Numbered from the stretch's first letter, positions 28,401 through 37,856 are shown. The stretch: DNA of 64,000 nt from Natronococcus jeotgali DSM 18795 (GCF_000337695.1 NZ_AOIA01000128.1:647-64646); one strand, 5' to 3'. Numbers and translations are program-made. The notes: generated by a model not told the origin, from the sequence alone.

Positions 28401-30217
28401 AGCTCGCCGCCGACGACGAAACGATCGACTCCGGCGAGCTGGACCTCGAGATCGCTCCGGGCGAGACCCGACCGGTCACCGTCCCCTTCGAGGCGCCCGA
28501 CCTCGTGCCGGGCGCGGAGTACTGGCTCGACGTCTCCGTCCGCCTCGCGGAGCCGACCGACTACGCCGACGCCGGCCACGAGGTCGCCTTCGAGCAGTTC
28601 GCGGTCCCGTTCGACGTCCCCGAGCCCGAGACCGAGCGCGCGGCGGCGATGCCCGGGCTCTCCGTTTCGGAGTCCGACGGGACGATCGCGATCGAGGGAG
28701 ACGGCTTCGAGTACGCCTTCGACTCCGAGCTCGGCACCCTCGCCTCGATGGAGTACGACGGCACCGAGCTGCTCGAGCGGGGCCCGCTGCTGAACGCCTG
28801 GCGGGCGCCGATCATGAACGAGGCCCAGGACTGGGGCGGCGCGCAGGCGCCCGACTGGTACGAGGCCGGGCTCGACGACCTGCGCCACGTCGTCGAGTCG
28901 GTCGAGGTCGACCGACTCGAGGACTCGGTCGCCCGCGTCGCCGTCGAGGGGTTCGCGGAGGGAGCCGCCGTGGACGGCGGACTGGTCACGCCCGACGCGT
29001 CCCCGACGGGGGCCGACGGCGCGCTCCGGGGCGATCCGGAGATCGTCGACGGCGCCGCCGGCGCCGCGGTCGCGCTGGACGGCGAGGACGACTACCTCGA
29101 GGTCGGCACCCCCGACGCCCTCGATTTCACCGAAACCGGCTTCACCGTCGAGGTGACCTTCGAGGGGATCGACGACGCCGACCACGGCCCGCTGCTCGCC
29201 AAGGGTGACTACCAGTACGCGCTGAAGACGGCCGGCGGCGACGCGTTCGAGTTCTTCGTCTACGACGGCGACTGGGTCACGCTGCAGGCGCCGATCCCCG
29301 AGACGGCACGCGAGGGGTGGCACACGCTCGCGGGCGTCTGCGACGACGACGAGCTCCGACTGTACCTCGACGGCGAGCGGCTGGCCGTCGAGGACCACGC
29401 TGTCGAGAGCGTCGACTCGAGCGGTGCACCGGTTCGGATCGGGCAAAACGCCGACCAGGACCGCTACGTCGAGACGACGGTCGACGCCGCGGCCGTCTAC
29501 GACGCCGCGCTCGACGACGAGACCCTCGCGGACGGGTTCGACGAACCGCCGGAGAGCGCGGTGCTGTGGTACGACCTCGACGAGTTCGAGGAGGCAGACG
29601 ACGAGGGGAACGGCCCCGGCTTCGCGACGCGGTACGCGTACCGGGTCTTCGGGACCGGCGAGGTCGTCCTCGACGTCGAGTCGGACCCCAACGATCGACT
29701 CCGGAGCGCGATCGGCGACTGGCTGCCGAAGGTCGGCGTCCGGCTCGAACTCCCCGACTCGTTCGGCGAGTTCGAGTGGTACGGCCGCGGCCCTCAGGAG
29801 ACGATGCCCGACCGCAAGTGGGGCGTCCGCGTCGGCCGCTACTCGGGGTCGGTAGACGAGCAGCACGTTCCCTACCTGCCGCCACAGGACAACGGGAACA
29901 AGGCCGAAACTCGCTGGGCCGCCGTCGCGAACGACGACGGGGTCGGCCTCGCGGCCGTCGCCCACCCCGAGATGCACGTCAATCTCGAGCAGTACGCGAA
30001 CCTCGACGAGGCCGATCACGGGTACGAACTCGAAGAGCGCGAATCCGTCGGACTCGATCTCGACCACGCGGTCACGGGCGTCGGCGGGACGCCGACCACG
30101 CCGCTTCCGGAGTACCAGGTCCGGCCCGAGCCGATGGCGTTTACCGTCTCCCTTCGGCCCTTCGCCGACGAGGATCCGATGGCGCTGGCGAAGCGGCGGC
30201 TTCCCGACGCCGAGTAG
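25448..30217 (+). CDS. Exported GH2 beta-galactosidase with LamG inserts
   Basis: 1589 residues from the ATG; an in-frame GTG at 25376 lies about 24 nt after a TATA-like ATTAAATAG and may be the true leaderless start. A Tat signal (SRRRFLQATGMAALTSG) predicts export. GH2 sugar-binding, Ig-like and TIM-barrel domains follow, with GVNRHETDPDYGRH, the acid/base Glu in STGNEAG (about residue 579) and the nucleophile Glu in MMGEYNHAMGNS (about 684). Two LamG-like beta-sandwich domains are inserted, at about 718-876 inside the barrel region and about 1177-1375 inside the C-terminal galactosidase small-chain domain. A Gly/Pro-rich linker lies at about 338-385. Usual relatives have about 1000 residues. 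It probably cleaves beta-galactosides outside the cell. Confidence 0.88.
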   Translation: MSGADEPAETEPVGRRLSTSRRRFLQATGMAALTSGAGVGAAAASDGSSPSRISPGAIDEATLRSYIDDPAVFEENHEPPHVTTTVPFESTEQAVAADVPYERLEDRFDRSPYFRLLDGDWRFKRYENYAAVPDSHDDVDWDEIAVPSSWQARGYGQRIYANTDLTWNHYDPPSDENPVEEVPLENNPVGVYRRSFEVPADWDGRRTHLHFGGVRQAYFVWVDGEYVGYHQGSMTPGEFDVTDRVEAGGTHEVTVQVYRFSDGEAVEAQDMFRYSGIFRSVYLYATPRVRVRDFFVRTDLDDDYEDATLRVDAELANDGGEPGEYELRGCLYALDSDGPRRGPPEETPGRGPPEDAPGRGPRPGDAGDGPSEGPGRGPPGEGSAGREVATLSGSAAVGAEGAHVSLETAVRDPEKWSAEDPTLYTLVLELVPLEGDAPGEVLLEKVGFRAYEAERGALSSAWRVNGEPMNVRGVNRHETDPDYGRHVPIETLRTDFEVMKRFNVNSVRTSHYPNDPSFYRLADEYGIYVQDEINVETHWWEQMAANVDAFDEQILARWRRMVQRDKNHASVFVYSTGNEAGTGPPHLAMAADNLGEENADRIPATFEARHLSGADDADRVGEALDLEPRGVDTTRQLYHQPNGGGWTIDYSDMLGPRYPMPDGMVGEGDGSGLGDGERPVMMGEYNHAMGNSLGLIHEMWSEYVQPPVRRARDGAGENDGVLVGSPEVAGDGRVALEGGEYVEVRGAADVASLETGGTVEVVVRDVDGATPLVVADGYELSAADGEFEFAVGDASVAASIPDGDGRHTVAGVRADGELRLYVDGELAGVEGDSADGLEFGGDLLIGGDPDADGDVTLESVTLSGAAPDGEGYSSPGEPALSYDFADLARDKSLQGGWIWDWVNQDLNDETDDGEPFQFYHLEGPDGAFCLNGTLWSDRTPQPEMWELKKSHQPVGIAARALEDGELYVTNHFGFTDLSALETRWELAADDETIDSGELDLEIAPGETRPVTVPFEAPDLVPGAEYWLDVSVRLAEPTDYADAGHEVAFEQFAVPFDVPEPETERAAAMPGLSVSESDGTIAIEGDGFEYAFDSELGTLASMEYDGTELLERGPLLNAWRAPIMNEAQDWGGAQAPDWYEAGLDDLRHVVESVEVDRLEDSVARVAVEGFAEGAAVDGGLVTPDASPTGADGALRGDPEIVDGAAGAAVALDGEDDYLEVGTPDALDFTETGFTVEVTFEGIDDADHGPLLAKGDYQYALKTAGGDAFEFFVYDGDWVTLQAPIPETAREGWHTLAGVCDDDELRLYLDGERLAVEDHAVESVDSSGAPVRIGQNADQDRYVETTVDAAAVYDAALDDETLADGFDEPPESAVLWYDLDEFEEADDEGNGPGFATRYAYRVFGTGEVVLDVESDPNDRLRSAIGDWLPKVGVRLELPDSFGEFEWYGRGPQETMPDRKWGVRVGRYSGSVDEQHVPYLPPQDNGNKAETRWAAVANDDGVGLAAVAHPEMHVNLEQYANLDEADHGYELEERESVGLDLDHAVTGVGGTPTTPLPEYQVRPEPMAFTVSLRPFADEDPMALAKRRLPDAE

Positions 30218-30673
30218 TCGCGGGTCCGGCTCGACCGGTACGCGGTCGCCTCCGGGTACCGAATTTCGATATCGAGTGCAACCACCGATCGGTTTCGGGT
30301 CGACACCTCGAGCGATCGCCGTCGCTCGGTCGATCGACGGCTGTAGCGTCGCCCCGAGAACCCGGAATCGCCTCGACGGGGGCGATACCGACGCTCCTCC
30401 TTTCGGAGCCGATCGAGACCGCGATTCTGCCGTCGGAAAAACTCAGGTACGTTTAAATTGTTATATCGTTTCGAGTTGTTAGAAAATGTGCGGCGATGGC
30501 GAACGAAACGAACGGGAATCGACGCGCCCGTCGAACTGTACTCGAGGTCGTCGTTCGATCGTCGTCCCCGAGAGCGAGCGCACGACGCCGTACCCGTTCC
30601 TCCCGCACGGGGAGTGCCAGCCATCACCACAAACATTAAGTGAGATTAATTCTTCGAGGTAATCGAGTGGACT
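30218..30673. other. Intergenic with promoter of the ABC operon
   Basis: About 455 nt without a gene. TATA-like sequences occur at 30451-30470 and, closer to the binding-protein start, GAGATTAATTC at about 30642-30652 (about 25 nt before the ATG). Confidence 0.5.
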
Positions 30674-31948
30674 ATGTCCAATAATAACTCGCGTTCGAGG
30701 CGACGGGTGCTGCAGGGGGTAGGGGCAGCGAGTGCGGCGGGAATGGCGTCGCTCGCGGGCTGTCTCACCGGAGAAGAGGAAAGCGAGAACACGCTGGAGG
30801 TCCTCCACGGGTGGACCGGCGGCGACGGAGCGGAAGCCGCGGACGCGCTTTTCAGCGCGTTCGAGGAGGAACACTCGGACGTCGACCTCAATAACAAGCC
30901 GATCGGCGGCGGCGGAAACGAGAACCTCGACCAGACGGTTTCGACCCGGCTCAACAGCGGGGATCCGCCGAGCGCGTTCGCCGGGTGGCCCGGCTCGAAC
31001 CTGGAACAGTACGACGGCGTCCTCGGGGACATCCAGTCGGACGTCTGGGAGGAAGCCGGCCTCGAGGACGCACACGTCGAGGAGGCGGTCGAGGCCTGCC
31101 AGTTCGACGACGGATATTCGGCCGTGCCGATCGGCTCCCACCGGATGAACGACCTCTTCTACAACGTCGGCGTCCTCGAGGACGCCGGGGTCGACCCCGA
31201 GTCGCTCGACGACGTCGACGCGCTGATCGACGCCCTCGGGACGATCGAGTCCGAAACGGACGCGACGCCGCTGGCGATGTCCCTCGAGGCGTGGGCGATC
31301 CTGCAAACCTGGACGGTCGTCATGCTCAGTACGCAGGGGTACGACGCCTACATGAGCTTCATCGAGGGCGACGGCGACGAATCCGCCGTCCGCGACACGT
31401 TCGAAACGCTCGAGGAACTCCTCTCGAACTACATCAACGACGACGCCGCCTCGGTCGGCTTCACCGAGGTCAACCAGGACATCATGAGCGGCGACGCCGC
31501 GTTCATCCACGAGGGGAACTGGGTCGCCGGCGCGTACATCAACGAGGATCTCGAGTACGGCGAGGAGTGGGACGCCATCCGATACCCGGGCACCGAGGAC
31601 ATGTACGGCCTCCACATCGACTCCTTTATCTATCCGGGCGACAACCCGAGCCCCGAGGCGACGGCGACGTTCCTGCGGTTCGCCGGCGGGGAAACGGCCC
31701 AGGTCGCGTTCAACCAGTACAAGGGGTCGATCCCGACCAGATCTGACGTCTCGACCGAGGAGTTCAACGACTACCTCACGGAGACGATCGAAGACTTCGA
31801 GGCGGCCTCCGAGAAGCCGCCGACGCTCGCACACGGACTCGCCGTCGACCAGAGCACCCAGTCGTCGCTCGAGGACGTTCTCAACAACAACTTCGCGGAC
31901 CCCTTCGACGTCGACGCGGCGACCGCCGGGTTCATGGACGCAATCTAA
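30674..31948 (+). CDS. Sugar ABC transporter binding lipoprotein
   Basis: A 424-residue family-1 extracellular solute-binding protein. SRRRVLQGVGAASAAG and the LAGC lipobox (about residues 27-30) show Tat export and lipid anchoring outside the membrane. The mature protein begins with LEVLHGWTGGDGAEAADALF, and the blocks QTVSTRLNSGDPPSAFAGWP, GYSAVPIGSHRMNDLFYN and MSGDAAFIHEGNWVAG are typical of CUT1 sugar-binding proteins. It heads a four-gene operon with two permeases and an ATPase. Its position after the beta-galactosidase suggests it captures galactose, glucose or an intact disaccharide. Confidence 0.9.
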   Translation: MSNNNSRSRRRVLQGVGAASAAGMASLAGCLTGEEESENTLEVLHGWTGGDGAEAADALFSAFEEEHSDVDLNNKPIGGGGNENLDQTVSTRLNSGDPPSAFAGWPGSNLEQYDGVLGDIQSDVWEEAGLEDAHVEEAVEACQFDDGYSAVPIGSHRMNDLFYNVGVLEDAGVDPESLDDVDALIDALGTIESETDATPLAMSLEAWAILQTWTVVMLSTQGYDAYMSFIEGDGDESAVRDTFETLEELLSNYINDDAASVGFTEVNQDIMSGDAAFIHEGNWVAGAYINEDLEYGEEWDAIRYPGTEDMYGLHIDSFIYPGDNPSPEATATFLRFAGGETAQVAFNQYKGSIPTRSDVSTEEFNDYLTETIEDFEAASEKPPTLAHGLAVDQSTQSSLEDVLNNNFADPFDVDAATAGFMDAI

Positions 31949-31960
31949 CTGACAGTTCAC

Positions 31961-32932
31961 ATGAAACGTCTCGTAGCGTTTTTACGGACCGTGCGAACCG
32001 AGCGACGCGTCCGGACGGACGGCGGCACGGCCGACGAGCGCTCGACCGCCGGACGCTGGCGCGACAGCGACTTCCTCCAGTCGGCGCCGTTCTGGGGTCC
32101 GCCGTTGGTCCTGATGGGGCTGTTCGTCTACGGCGCGATCGGGTGGAACTTCCTCCTGTCGCTGACGGACCACTCCGGGTTCGGTCGTCCGGACTACACC
32201 GACCTCGGGCTGCAGAACTACTGGGCGATGATCCAGGATCCGTCGATCTGGGAGGCGACCCGGAACACGGTGGTCCTGCTCGTCGTCTTCACTCTCGCGT
32301 GTCTGGCCGTGGGGCTCGTGCTGGCGATCCTGCTCGATCGCGAGATCCGATTCGGTCGGACGTTTCGAACGGTGTATCTCCTCCCGTTCGCCCTGTCGTT
32401 CATCGTCACCGCCCAGTTCTGGCGGTGGATGTACAACGTCAACGACGGGATCATCAACCAGTTCTTCGGGCTGTTCGGCCTGGGTCCGTACAACTGGCTC
32501 GGCGACCCGCGACTCGTCCTCGGAGCGGTCATCTTCGCGCTGGTCTGGCAGTTCAGCGGGTACACGATGGTCATCTACCTCGCTGCGCTTCGGTCGATCC
32601 CGACCGCCCAGTACGAGGCCGCCAGAGTCGACGGCGCGGGAACGTTCCGGATGTACCGGCGCGTGATCGTCCCTCAGTTACGTCCCGCGATCGTCAGCGC
32701 GACGGTCGTGCTGGTGCTGTTCGCGTTGAAGGCGTTCGACTTCCTGTACGCGGTCTTCGACGGCTATCGGCCGCGCCAGGGGTCGGACATCCTCGCGACC
32801 AAGATGATGCGCGAGGGATTCAACAACTCCGAGTGGGCCTACAGTTCCGCGATCGGGCTGACCCTGTTCGTCCTCTCGCTGGCCGTGATCGCGCCGTACC
32901 TGTACACCCAGTACAAGCGAGGTAACCTATGA
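31961..32932 (+). CDS. Sugar ABC permease, MalF-like
   Basis: A 323-residue protein with six membrane segments after a polar N-terminus. The EAA loop that docks to the ATPase reads YEAARVDGAGTFRMYRRVIV (about residues 212-231), as in CUT1 permeases. It starts 12 nt after the binding-protein stop and its last 4 nt overlap the next permease start. The pair forms the membrane channel of the importer. Confidence 0.9.
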   Translation: MKRLVAFLRTVRTERRVRTDGGTADERSTAGRWRDSDFLQSAPFWGPPLVLMGLFVYGAIGWNFLLSLTDHSGFGRPDYTDLGLQNYWAMIQDPSIWEATRNTVVLLVVFTLACLAVGLVLAILLDREIRFGRTFRTVYLLPFALSFIVTAQFWRWMYNVNDGIINQFFGLFGLGPYNWLGDPRLVLGAVIFALVWQFSGYTMVIYLAALRSIPTAQYEAARVDGAGTFRMYRRVIVPQLRPAIVSATVVLVLFALKAFDFLYAVFDGYRPRQGSDILATKMMREGFNNSEWAYSSAIGLTLFVLSLAVIAPYLYTQYKRGNL

Positions 32933-33840
32933 CAGACGAGACAGTTTCGGCCGGACGAACCGTCGCGGACGAACGCCTGTCCGATCGGTTCGACCTCACC
33001 CGGGTCGGGCTGTACGCGGCGTTGGTCGGGTTGACGATCTTTTACCTGATACCGGTTCAGTCCGGGTTCGTCACCTCGATCAAGACCTCCGAGGCCCTGA
33101 TCAACACGCAGCCGTTCGCTCCCCCGGGTCCCGACGGTGCGACGGTCGAGAAGTGGGCGTTCGCGTTCGACGCCCTCTCGCGGGGGCTGGTGAACAGCCT
33201 CGTCTTCACCGTCCCCGCGACGATCCTCTGTGCGGTGCTGGGGAGCATGGCCGCGTACGGACTGACGCTCGTCGACTGGCGCGGACAGGTCGCGGTTTTC
33301 GTCCTGTTCATCGCGGGGATCTTCATCCCCTACCAGTCGGTCGTCATCCCCCTCACCCAGTTCTGGTCGCAGTACGCGATGCTCGATCACCGGCTGGGAC
33401 TCGTCCTGTCGTCCCACCAGGCGACGCTCCTCGAGTTGATCATCACCCACACCGCGTACGGGATCCCGATCTGTACGATGCTGTTCCGGTCCCAGTACAA
33501 GACGATGTCGTGGGAGATGATCGAGGCCGCGCGACTCGACGGCGCGTCCGTCTCGCGGATCTACAGGCGGATCGTGTTGCCCCTGTCGATTCCGATGTTC
33601 GCGGTCGTGTTCATCTTCCAGTTCACGCAGATCTGGAACGAGTTCCTGTTCTCGCTGACGCTCATCGGGAGCGTCAACGATCCCGCCGCCTCGACGACGC
33701 TGATCCTGTCGGGGCTCGGCGAGGCCCTCGAGGGCGTCGATTACCCGCTCCGGATGGCGGGCGCGCTGATCACGGCGTTGCCGACCCTGATCGTGTACCT
33801 CCTGTTCGCAGACAAGTTCGCGGAGGGGGTTCGCGTATGA
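32929..33840 (+). CDS. Sugar ABC permease, MalG-like
   Basis: A 303-residue protein with six membrane segments. The EAA motif is IEAARLDGASVSRIYRRIVL near residue 200, followed by PMFAVVFIFQFTQIWNEFLF, typical of MalG-type partners. It overlaps the upstream permease by 4 nt (ATGA), showing translational coupling, and is followed after 40 nt by the ATPase gene. Confidence 0.9.
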   Translation: MTDETVSAGRTVADERLSDRFDLTRVGLYAALVGLTIFYLIPVQSGFVTSIKTSEALINTQPFAPPGPDGATVEKWAFAFDALSRGLVNSLVFTVPATILCAVLGSMAAYGLTLVDWRGQVAVFVLFIAGIFIPYQSVVIPLTQFWSQYAMLDHRLGLVLSSHQATLLELIITHTAYGIPICTMLFRSQYKTMSWEMIEAARLDGASVSRIYRRIVLPLSIPMFAVVFIFQFTQIWNEFLFSLTLIGSVNDPAASTTLILSGLGEALEGVDYPLRMAGALITALPTLIVYLLFADKFAEGVRV

Positions 33841-33880
33841 CCGCCCGACGACCGATTCGACCCGCAGCGAGGTTCTGACT

Positions 33881-35047
33881 ATGGCACAAACGACACTCGA
33901 CAACATCACGAAAGTCTTTACCGAAGACGACGGGAACGAGATCGTTGCCGTCGACGGGGTATCGATCGATATCGACGACGGCGAGTTCCTCGTCCTCGTC
34001 GGCCCGTCCGGCTGTGGCAAATCGACGACCCTGCGCATGATCGCCGGACTCGAGTCGATCAGCTCGGGCGATATCCGCCTCGGCGACCGGGTGATAAACG
34101 ACGTCCCCGCGAAAAACCGGGACATCGCGATGGTGTTTCAGTCCTACGCGCTGTACCCGCACATGACCGTCCGGGAGAACATGTCGTTCGGGCTCGAGGA
34201 ATCGACCGACATGGCCGACGACGAGATCGCACGACGCGTCGAGGAGACGGCGGAGATGATGGGGATCGCGGACCTGCTGGACCGAAAGCCGGGCGAGCTC
34301 TCCGGCGGCCAACAACAGCGCGTCGCGCTCGGTCGGGCCATCGTCCGCGACCCGTCGGTGTTCCTGATGGACGAGCCGCTCTCGAACCTCGACGCGAAGC
34401 TCCGGGCGGAGATGCGAACCGAACTCCAGCGCCTCCAGGAGGAACTCGACACGACGACGGTCTACGTGACCCACGACCAGACCGAGGCGATGACGATGGG
34501 CGACCGCGTCGCGATCCTCGACGACGGACGGCTCCAGCAGGTCGGGACGCCCCTCGAGTGCTACCACCGGCCGGCGAACCGGTTCGTCGCGGGGTTCGTC
34601 GGGGAGCCGTCGATGAACTTCGTCGAGACGACGCTCCGGGACGAACCCGGCGGGGCGGTCCTGGAGGCGGACTCGTTCGACTATCCGATCGCGGACGAGA
34701 TCGCGGCCGAACTTCCCGAGTCGTCGAACCCGGTGCTCGGAATTCGCCCGGAGGATATCGAGATCTCCGAGGGGGCGCCCTCCGGCGAGCACGAGATCGC
34801 GGCGACGATCGACGTGATCGAACCGATGGGCGACGAGAACATCGTCTACCTGCAGTTCGGCGACGACTCGTCGGTACGCGGGAAGTCGATCATCGCGACG
34901 ATCGACGGGATGCGCCGCTTCGAGAGCGGCCAGACGGTGACCGTTCACGTTCCCGAATCCGCGATCCACCTCTTCGACGGGGCGTCCGGCGAGGCGTTAC
35001 ACAACCGACGCCTCGACGCGGCCGACTCCCAGGTACCGCGCCTCTGA
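33881..35047 (+). CDS. Sugar ABC ATPase, MalK/UgpC-like
   Basis: A 388-residue ATP-binding subunit that drives import from the cytoplasmic side. Walker A is GPSGCGKST (about residues 43-51), the Q-loop MVFQSYALYPHMTV, the signature LSGGQQQRVALGRA, Walker B VFLMDEPLSNLD and the H-loop YVTHDQTEA. The C-terminal 140 residues form the TOBE/OB regulatory domain (NPVLGIRPEDIEI) as in MalK and UgpC. It ends the transporter operon. Confidence 0.93.
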   Translation: MAQTTLDNITKVFTEDDGNEIVAVDGVSIDIDDGEFLVLVGPSGCGKSTTLRMIAGLESISSGDIRLGDRVINDVPAKNRDIAMVFQSYALYPHMTVRENMSFGLEESTDMADDEIARRVEETAEMMGIADLLDRKPGELSGGQQQRVALGRAIVRDPSVFLMDEPLSNLDAKLRAEMRTELQRLQEELDTTTVYVTHDQTEAMTMGDRVAILDDGRLQQVGTPLECYHRPANRFVAGFVGEPSMNFVETTLRDEPGGAVLEADSFDYPIADEIAAELPESSNPVLGIRPEDIEISEGAPSGEHEIAATIDVIEPMGDENIVYLQFGDDSSVRGKSIIATIDGMRRFESGQTVTVHVPESAIHLFDGASGEALHNRRLDAADSQVPRL

Positions 35048-35103
35048 GCGCCGTCGGCACCCGTCGCCTCGCCGTTTTCTCGGTTTCCCCGTCGCGGGCC
35101 CGA

Positions 35104-35814
35104 TCAGGCGTCGATGGGCGTCGTTGTACCCGCCGTCGTCGCGCGCCGGTATCCGGTGGCGACGACGCGACTCCCCGCGAGAACGAGGTACGCGCCGAAC
35201 AGTGCCGCGAGCAGTCCGGCGACGTCCCCCGACCGGATCGCGATCGAAATCGGCACGAGTCCGACGCCGAGCAGCGCGAATCCGGTCGTCCACGCGGTGA
35301 CGTAGGGGAGCCGAACGAGGGCGGGAACCACCCGCTCGCGGTCGAAGGCCGCACGCACCGACCCCGTCTTCGTCGCGGCGGCGGCCGCGGCCGGAAGCGC
35401 GTACGCGCACGCGAGGAAGAGAAACAGCGTCGCCGTCGAACTCACCAGAAACGCGGCCGGGATCTCGCCGCTTCCGCCGGCTCCCGCTTCGGCGAACGAC
35501 GACGCCGTCGTGAGCAACAGCGCGACGGGTCCCGCGAGAAAGACCGCGGCGATCCCCAGCGATCTGATCCCCGACAGCGCCGACTGGCCGACCTCGAGTC
35601 GCGGCGGCGCTCGGTCCTCGTCGACGAGGACCCGGGACAGGTAGCCGACCAGGACGGCGAGTGCGAGCGCCGTCGCCGCGCCGGGAAGCACCGCGACGAT
35701 CGACGGGACGAACTCGACGACGTACCGGCAGCCGACGGCGATGGCGACGACGAGTCCCGCGACGCCGACCGTCGGCGCTCCCCTGCTCGGGTACTCGAGC
35801 GCGTCAGCGAGCAT
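35104..35814 (-). CDS. DUF4013-like membrane protein
   Basis: A 236-residue protein with about six hydrophobic segments. The start MLADALEYPSRG, followed by a glycine- and valine-rich first helix and GYLSRVLVDEDRAPP, resembles DUF4013 proteins, a haloarchaeal and archaeal membrane family of unknown function. It is convergent with the ABC operon and unlikely to be part of it. Confidence 0.65.
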   Translation of the reverse strand: MLADALEYPSRGAPTVGVAGLVVAIAVGCRYVVEFVPSIVAVLPGAATALALAVLVGYLSRVLVDEDRAPPRLEVGQSALSGIRSLGIAAVFLAGPVALLLTTASSFAEAGAGGSGEIPAAFLVSSTATLFLFLACAYALPAAAAAATKTGSVRAAFDRERVVPALVRLPYVTAWTTGFALLGVGLVPISIAIRSGDVAGLLAALFGAYLVLAGSRVVATGYRRATTAGTTTPIDA

Positions 35815-36766
35815 CGCGTCGCCGGGACTCGAGCGCGGTTCCGTTCGGACGGGCGCGTCCTCCGCACGTCGCGGGCCTCCGGCTACGGCTCCTCCTCACG
35901 CGTTCCCACCGCGTTCCGTGCTCGTCGTATTCATATCGGTTCGGTACGAACCCTCGGAGTAAGTGCGCTGCGGTCGTCGGAAGCGTCGCCGTCCGGAGGC
36001 AGACGACCGAATGTTCCGCGTCCGGGCCGCGTCGATCCGTCCGCTGGCACCGTGACCGACGTCCGAAGGGCGCTCGAGGCGACGCCGCGCGAACCCGGTA
36101 TCGATCGTCGTATCAGTTATAATAATCACACTAGTATCGGAGAAGTAGGCCGGTTCGCCGCAATCGACGGTCGATCGACGAACGGCGAACGGTCGGCCCG
36201 GTCGTCGGTCGATCGAACCGCGGTCCGCCGCCGCGAGCGGCGCTGACGACGCCGGCGCCGATACGCGACCGACCGATTCCCGCACGGCGCCCGCTTCGGC
36301 GTCGGCGGCGGCACCGACGGACCGCGGTTCGTCCGCGCATCCCTCGTGAGTGCCCCGCGGAACGGCGCTGCGGTTCCCGTCGGTCGGTCCGCGACTCGAG
36401 CCCGCGTCCGCTGCCGAGGGCGTCGACTTCGGATCGAAAGTCGCGAAGCTGAGTCCTTCGGACTAGTAGTATCCTAGAGGAGAACGGATACAACTCGTCT
36501 CAGGTACTCGTTACGGAACCGATCTAGCGACCGCGGAATCGCGACGTGGCTGTGTCCCGCCGGAACCGGCACTCGAGCGATGCGAGACCGTCGACCACTC
36601 CGTCGCCGAGGATCGGTTCGAGCAGTTCCGCGACGTTCGACGGCGCGGGAAGGCGGTGGACCACTTCGTCGCGAAAACCCGCTCGTCGGCGACGAGCGGG
36701 TAAATCTTCGCCGCGATAGAGAGTAATAATCTTATAGTGGTTCGGCTATGAAATCGGGTTCAGTAG
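35815..36766. other. Long gene-free region
   Basis: About 950 nt with no supported gene on either strand. AT-rich patches at 36115-36140 and 36724-36740; the latter is the promoter position of the broken ABC exporter gene. Confidence 0.5.
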
Positions 36767-37211
36767 ATGGATACGCAAGATATCTCTCGCCGGGAGAAGC
36801 TTCGCGGGCTCTACAAGGTCGCGACGTTTCGCCCCGTCCTTACTGCCGCCATCGTCGCCGCCAGCGTCGTGACCGCGCTGCTCGAGGGGATCGGAATCAG
36901 CTTTATCATCCCGATCGTCGAGATCGTCCAGCAGCCCGGCGACCCGACGGCCGACGCCAGCGGCGAGGTGGCCTCTTCGTCGCGATCTACGACACGCTGG
37001 GGATCTCCTTCTCGCTCGGAACGGTCGTTCTCGGAGTCATCGCGATCATGGCTGTGCGGTTCGCGACGACGTTTCTCGTCGAGTGGCTCCGGATCGCTCT
37101 GCAGACCCGGTACGTTCGGCACCTCCAGACCGACGCGTTCGGAAGTGCCCTCCGCGCGGAGGTCTCGTACTTCGACGAGGAGGGGTCCGACGACATCCTG
37201 AACGCGATCGT
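36767..37211 (+). pseudogene. ABC exporter (MsbA/PglK type), 5' fragment with frameshift
   Basis: Starts MDTQDISRREKLRGLYKVAT and continues through TALLEGIGISFIIPIVEIVQ in one frame until about 36965. It then carries on in another frame as GLFVAIYDTLGISFSLGTVV and RALQTRY-like transmembrane text (RIALQTRYVRHLQTDAFGSA, LRAEVSYFDEEGSDDILNAI). These are the first membrane helices of a lipid/oligosaccharide ABC exporter. At about 37211 homology stops and the sequence becomes antisense glycosyltransferase. The remaining helices and the whole ATPase are lost. A promoter-like AT patch is still present upstream. Confidence 0.75.
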
Positions 37212-37646
37212 CGGGAACCCCGAGAGCCGGTTGTACCGCCCGACGAGCCCCTCGTCGGGGGCCTCGAGGATCTCGACTCGACACCCCATGTAGTCACACC
37301 CCGTCGCGTCCATCGCGGCGACCGCCCGCTCGAGCCAGTCGGCCTCGACCGTCGAGTCGGCGTCGAGGAAGGCGAGGATCGCGGCGTCGTCGCCGGCGGC
37401 CCGGATGCCCGCGTTTCTCGCGGCGTAGGAGCCCTGGACCTCCGACTCGGTGACGAGGGTGAGCAGCTCCGGATTGGAGTCCCGGTACGAGCGCGCGACG
37501 AGGGGCGTCTCGTCGGTCGAGCCGTTGTCGGCGACGACGACCTCGTAGTCGTCGACGGTCTAGTCGACCAGCGACGAAAGCGTCCGGCGAAGACCCTCGG
37601 GATCGTCGTAGATGGGGACGATCACCGACACCCGCGGCTCGCTCAT
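37205..37646 (-). pseudogene. GT2 glycosyltransferase, 5' fragment with amber codon
   Basis: From ATG 37646 the frame reads MSEPRVSVIVPIYDDPEGLR, then RRTLSSLVD, a TAG stop (37562-37560), TVDDYEVVVADNGSTDETP, GSYAARNAGIRAAGDDAAIL, LAFLDADST and GRYNRLSGFP. These are the nucleotide-binding and DxD regions of a GT2 enzyme. Relatives have Gln at the stop position (QTVDDYEV-like), so a single C-to-T change made the stop. The 3' half is missing where the frame meets the opposing ABC fragment at about 37211. Confidence 0.8.
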
Positions 37647-37856
37647 TCGGGACCACCCTCGAGGGCGGGAACGATCATACACGGATTCCCGACCATCCGT
37701 GCAATAAGGTTACGCTCAGCGCGCCCTGCGGGCGGGTGCGGGGCCGTCGGGCGGGCCGTCAGCGCAATCGTTTAGTTGCGGTGACGGGCTGTCGTCCGTA
37801 TGGGAAGCGACGAGCACTCGAGTCAGGAGCGGGCGTCCGACGGGGGACGCTGAGGG

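Noticed and set aside
28067-30067. 666-residue frame antisense to the beta-galactosidase 3' half
   Set aside because: Same shadow composition; covers the LamG and small-chain regions that are clearly coding on the plus strand.
37560-37562. Pyrrolysine or other recoding of the TAG codon
   Set aside because: The gene is truncated anyway, and haloarchaea generally lack this system; a plain nonsense mutation is simpler.
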